Assembly: GCA_964570205.1 (NCBI GenBank)
Contig: CAZMXI010000009.1
Location: forward strand, 1-45,986
Source: CAZMXI01 sp964570205
GTDB lineage: Bacteria; Planctomycetota; Phycisphaerae; Tepidisphaerales; Tepidisphaeraceae
Reading direction: 5' to 3'
Length of the DNA stretch: 45,986 nucleotides
The notes under the pieces were generated by a model. It was not told the DNA's origin and did not search any database. It saw only the letters and a program-made list of their open reading frames with translations. The stretch's first letter is position 1. Every line of letters begins with the position of its first letter. Position numbers and translations under genes: made by a program. This document shows positions 42,566 through 45,986 of this stretch, piece by piece.

Positions 42566-42733
42566 ATGACTCCCGACCCCTTTTCGCCACCCGACCCCTT
42601 TTCGCCACCCATCACCGCCCGCCCCGACTACGCCATTCGCATCCCACAGGTCGAGGGTGAGCACTGCCTAAACCTCGCCACCGCCGCCGGCATCGCCCTC
42701 TACGAAGCACTTCGCCAGTCAACCCATCCATAG
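42566..42733 (+). pseudogene. C-terminal remnant of a SpoU/TrmL-type RNA 2'-O-methyltransferase
   Basis: Codons from about 42629 read IRIPQVEGEHCLNLATAAGIALYEALRQ, the typical end of SpoU/TrmH-family methyltransferases (N-L-x-x-A-x-A-x-x-x-Y-E-x-x-R). The rest of that gene is absent. The first residues come from an 18-bp tandem repeat, so the apparent ATG at 42566 is fortuitous. No complete gene is visible in 42169-42565. Confidence 0.65.
42572..42607 (+). repeat. 18-bp perfect tandem duplication
   Basis: CCCGACCCCTTTTCGCCA at 42572-42589 and 42590-42607. On the other strand it reads as an AAAAGGGGTCGGG motif, which resembles ends I recall near RAYT-type transposases in related genomes; that link is tentative. 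It abuts the methyltransferase remnant. Confidence 0.6.
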
Positions 42734-42973
42734 GCACGCCGACAGGAATCCACCGTTCAGATATCCCTCGAGTGAGCCCCCTCTGTACGTCAACGACTCA
42801 GCAACCGCAATCGTCGTGTCTTCCGCCGCCTGGCCAACCGACACGGGCGTGGGGCAAAGGGGTCGCTCGCCGCAAGATTAGCCAAAAGGCCCGCTCGGCC
42901 AACAATTACCTGTTACAGCCTGGCAACGTCATACATTCTGCGACTCAGGCGCGGGGCGATGAATGGCTCGGGT

Positions 42974-43690
42974 TCAGAACCGGCGTAGGGGGCGCCGGCT
43001 CAGCAGCAGGCACAAGCCCAGTGAAGATACCGCGATCGTTGTCGGCTCGGGAACGGGAGCGAACGTCTGAAACACCGGCGAGAGCGTGGTATCCGTTCCG
43101 CCCAGCGTTCCGCCCTGCAGGACGTACATGGCGGTATCGGTGTATTGGGTCGCGTCGGTATGCAGGAAGAAGAAATACGAGCCGGTGGTGACGATAGCGG
43201 GATCTCCTGGCGGCACGTCAGGGTCGAACAAGAAGTTGATCCTGCCGTCCGGATGATCTGCCGGGTTGAACAGCTTACCAATGTAGGCAACGGCCGACCC
43301 CTCACCGTCAATCCGCCAGTCGGCATCGTTGAGATTGTCGTAGTCGAAATTGAAAAGACGGAAGACTGAAACGCCGCCGCCGGTGGATGTTGGATCCACG
43401 AGCACCCGCCAGTAGAAGTCCAGCGTTCCGGCAACATCTTCTCGTACCACGCGATTCTGCACCACACCGCTGATGTTCAGCGCTCCAAAGGAGAACGGCT
43501 GTAATACGTCCTCGAGCACGGTACCCGCCAGCTCCGGTCGAGCCGCCACCGTTGTACCGGGTAAGGGCGTGTCCAGGAACGGCTCGGCGACGAAGGCCTT
43601 GTTCAAGGGCACCGCTTGGGCGGTAGATGTGAAGCCCATCAGGCCAAGCAACATCACGGCTGTGAAGATCCAAAGGCACAGGCGGTTCAT
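42974..43690 (-). CDS. PEP-CTERM-anchored secreted protein
   Basis: A 238-residue exported protein. An N-terminal signal (FTAVMLLGLMGFTSTAQA) and a C-terminal PVPEPTTIAVSSLGLCLLLSRRPLRR make a PEP-CTERM sorting signal, to be processed by an exosortase (not in the window). The middle region is beta-rich (TLDFYWRVLVDPTSTGGGVSVFRLFNFDYD) with no catalytic motif. GGAAGGAGG 4 nt before the ATG is a strong ribosome site. Confidence 0.85.
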   Translation of the reverse strand: MNRLCLWIFTAVMLLGLMGFTSTAQAVPLNKAFVAEPFLDTPLPGTTVAARPELAGTVLEDVLQPFSFGALNISGVVQNRVVREDVAGTLDFYWRVLVDPTSTGGGVSVFRLFNFDYDNLNDADWRIDGEGSAVAYIGKLFNPADHPDGRINFLFDPDVPPGDPAIVTTGSYFFFLHTDATQYTDTAMYVLQGGTLGGTDTTLSPVFQTFAPVPEPTTIAVSSLGLCLLLSRRPLRRF

Positions 43691-44449
43691 AGAGACCTCC
43701 TTCCAGTGAATGTGGTAGACCGAGATACTGATGTGTGATCGTACTAATCAGTGGCATAACCTTGTTGTGCAACGTGCTGGTGGCCAAGGTCCAATAATGT
43801 CGCACAAGCGCATGAAGTCAAGGGGAAAACAGGGTCGCAGTTACGCGGGCTGTCCGGGATATATGTCTATTCGCACTCTGGTGATACGTCTCGCGCAAAT
43901 GGGACGCAAGCCCATGTATTGGCGATCGCGCACAGCAATCGCGATAATCTGGGCAAGATAGGAGGAACCTCTGACCGATCGCGGATTCCAGTGGTTTTTA
44001 CCTGATCCACTCGCAAGTGCGTCAGAATCGCGGGTCCTCCGTACGGCACGGAAAAGGTGACGCACAGGCTCCGTCTCGATCCTTCGCCAGTTTGGCTGTC
44101 GTTCGACCATGGAACCGGGACGGGAGCTCTTCCTGTGGTTACCGAGAAAACAGGGCACACTCAGGACATCACCTGATATTGCCGGGCCAACGCTCGCTCT
44201 CGGGTGAAGGAAGGGAAGGCAGGCGGGCACGATTCGCCGCCTGGACCACGACCATCGACACGAACGCCGGTGCTCGCCAGGAATGGTGCAAAGACCACCG
44301 CGAGCATGCCTCGACTGCCCGGCGATCGATGTCTCTACCTGATCCTGCATCCCCAGCCTCGACCGTCGGCGAGCCGGAAGAAAACATCCAGCCTCATCCC
44401 CGATCCCTCGCCTCTCTCCGTAAAGTTCAAGAAGAAATCCACAGGCCTC

Positions 44450-44479
44450 TTGAACAAACCCCTAACTCACCCGTATAAT
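44450..44479 (+). promoter_or_regulatory. Sigma-70-like promoter with no gene behind it
   Basis: TTGAAC (44450-44455), 18 nt, TATAAT (44474-44479). The next gene starts 547 nt later, so this may serve a small RNA or a long leader. Confidence 0.5.
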
Positions 44480-44810
44480 ACCCCCCAGGTAAAAGGCGGC
44501 TCGTCCGCCCCCTCCAGGCCAGGCCCGGAGGCTGCTCATTGACAACCTCATACCGCCCCATCGCCACCGCCGCGCCCATTCCCCGCGCATCCTCTATCCG
44601 TGCCCATTCACTGCCCCATCCGTGGCAACGATCTGCCATTAGAATAAGCCTCCGCCACCAAAGCACTTACGCGCTGTCATGCGACACAATACGGCACTTT
44701 GCGACAGATTCCCTTTTCTCTGAACCCCGCACCCTCTTCACGCACCACGCACCAGGCAGCACCCCCATTTGCTCCAAACCTCTATCCCTCAACCCCTTAC
44801 ACCTCATCCA

Positions 44811-44837
44811 TGTCCCAAAATGTCCCACAATGTCCCA
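44811..44837 (+). repeat. TGTCCCA repeats with 10-bp period
   Basis: TGTCCCA at 44811-44817, 44821-44827 and 44831-44837, one helical turn apart, about 190 bp upstream of the DUF4139 gene. Confidence 0.6.
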
Positions 44838-45026
44838 CATTCCATTTTCACTCTCCCTGTCGCCTTGTCCCTCAAGGCCGCCTCGGTGCCTCCGTGTCTC
44901 CGTGTTTCAACCTCTCCACCGGCCAGCCAAATCCCCGCCGCGGCGGAACTTGCCACCACGCGGGGCGTCCAATGCAAAGCGCGGAACCGGATATACCGAT
45001 CTCTCTTTGGAAAGGATGCATATATC

Positions 45027-45986
45027 ATGACCAGTTTGCTGCGAAAAGCCGTCTTGGCGCTAGCCGTTGCAGGGGTTGGTTTTACGCTGCCGTCGATCGC
45101 CACCGCGGCCGAGCCCGCCCCGGCGGCTCAAGCCAAGGAAGCGCAGGCCAAGGTGCCGGTGAAGGTCGTGGTGCTGTTCTCCTCGGGCGTGGGCTACTTC
45201 GAGCACATCGGCCCGGTCAAGAATGACGCCACCGCCGAGTTGCAGTTCAAGACCAACCAGATCAACGACATCCTCAAGAGCCTGGTCCTCCAGGACACCG
45301 GCGGCGGCAGGGTCTCAACCATTGTCTACCCCAGCCAGGAGCCCATCGCCCGCACCCTCAAGAGCTTCCAGGTGGACATCACCGCCAATCCCTCGCTGGC
45401 CGAGCTGTTAAACCAGCTTCGCGGGGCCAAGGTGAGCCTGACGGCGGGCACCGAGAACCACCTCGGCACGATCCTGGGGGTGGAGAAGAAGCCCAAGGCG
45501 GTGGAGAAGGGTCACATCGAGGTCTGGGTGCTGAACCTGCTGACCGGGGGCACGATCCGGCAGATCCAACTGGAGGATGTGACCAAGCTGGACCTGCAGG
45601 ATAAGGAGCTTCAGGAAGAACTGAACAAGGCGTTGACGGCCTTGGCGCAGGCCCGCGACCAGGACAAGAAGCCGGTGACGATCAACTTCCAGGGCGAGGG
45701 CGAGCGGCTGGTGCGGCTGGGGTACGTGGTGGAGACGCCGATCTGGAAGACCAGCTACCGGCTCTTATTGCCGACCAAGGCCGAGCAGAAGGCGGGCTTG
45801 CAGGGCTGGGCGATCGTGGAGAACCAGACCGACAACGACTGGAGCAACGTGCAGTTGAGCCTGGTCAGCGGCCGTCCGATCAGCTTCATCCAGGAGCTGT
45901 ATCAGCCCCTGTACATCCCGCGGCCGGTGGTTCAGCCGGAGCTCTACGCCAGCCTCAAACCGCAGACTTATGATGCGGGAATGGAA
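45027..45986 (+). CDS. Exported DUF4139-domain protein, 5' part
   Basis: Runs to the window edge without a stop (320 codons). A signal peptide (LRKAVLALAVAGVGFTLPSIATA) is followed by VKVVVLFSSGVGYFEH, TNQINDILKSLVLQD and later YVVETPIWKTSYRLLLP, with VENQTDNDWSNVQLSLVSGRP. The last stretches are the DUF4139 beta-sandwich signature also seen in MuiA-like proteins. AAAGGA precedes the ATG by 11 nt. The role is unknown; the family is surface or periplasmic. Confidence 0.85.
   Translation, partial: MTSLLRKAVLALAVAGVGFTLPSIATAAEPAPAAQAKEAQAKVPVKVVVLFSSGVGYFEHIGPVKNDATAELQFKTNQINDILKSLVLQDTGGGRVSTIVYPSQEPIARTLKSFQVDITANPSLAELLNQLRGAKVSLTAGTENHLGTILGVEKKPKAVEKGHIEVWVLNLLTGGTIRQIQLEDVTKLDLQDKELQEELNKALTALAQARDQDKKPVTINFQGEGERLVRLGYVVETPIWKTSYRLLLPTKAEQKAGLQGWAIVENQTDNDWSNVQLSLVSGRPISFIQELYQPLYIPRPVVQPELYASLKPQTYDAGME

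Larger units (their letters stand above)
43691..45026. other. 1.3-kb stretch without a recognisable gene
   Basis: I find no convincing coding frame or structured RNA. It contains a good promoter (44450-44479), three TGTCCCA repeats (44811-44837) and a short CTCCGTG tandem run near 44887-44902. The first 350 nt are less GC-rich than the chromosome. Confidence 0.5.

Overview
The window reads as chromosomal DNA of a GC-rich, uncultured member of the Planctomycetota, most likely Phycisphaerae-like. The clues are a PEP-CTERM protein, a Tat-exported Gfo/Idh/MocA oxidoreductase, secreted PQQ-type propellers, a zinc-ribbon multi-TM protein, a DUF4139 protein and several small proteins of a planctomycetal type. 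This is recognition from memory, not a database search. One 10-N assembly gap lies at 6675-6684.

Left chromosomal part (1 to ~18.39 kb). An orphan RHS tip carrying an HEWSH metallopeptidase-like domain is followed by a small membrane protein. Housekeeping and secreted-protein genes come next: squalene-cyclase-like toroid, N-acetylmuramoyl-L-alanine amidase, nnrE, surE, Gfo/Idh/MocA oxidoreductase, propellers, MEMO-family protein, thioredoxin, queA, xerD, a 24-aa extremely basic protein and an HPF-like protein. A DUF4268 / PD-(D/E)XK-like gene sits between a propeller gene and queA. It is bracketed by a 27-nt near-perfect copy of the queA 3' end, the footprint of an insertion.

Genomic island (18.39-41.24 kb). 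A 22-nt perfect repeat of the 5' part of tRNA-Cys(GCA) brackets about 22.8 kb. The intact tRNA lies at the right end, beside a tyrosine integrase. The integrase reading frame runs into the tRNA and stops at a TAA reached in the host part of the tRNA. The left repeat copy continues the same frame for 64 more codons, so the excised circle should encode a longer integrase. The left part of the island is a compact minus-strand operon: DUF499 ATPase, small protein, SIR2-like protein, HELGH peptidase, DUF1156 DNA methylase, PLD+SNF2-type helicase. This is a helicase-methylase-ATPase (Hma-like) defence core with SIR2 and peptidase additions. A HicA-like gene coupled to a 349-aa partner follows. The right part is the mobility module: a 514-aa protein of unknown function, AlpA-like HTH, primase-helicase with a symmetric iteron array in its 3' end, TubC-like small protein, two mobile-element proteins, Xre-like repressor and integrase.

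Right chromosomal part (41.3 kb to the end). A sugar phosphate isomerase, a truncated SpoU/TrmL-type methyltransferase remnant behind an 18-bp tandem repeat, a PEP-CTERM protein, 1.3 kb without a convincing gene, and the 5' part of a DUF4139 protein gene.
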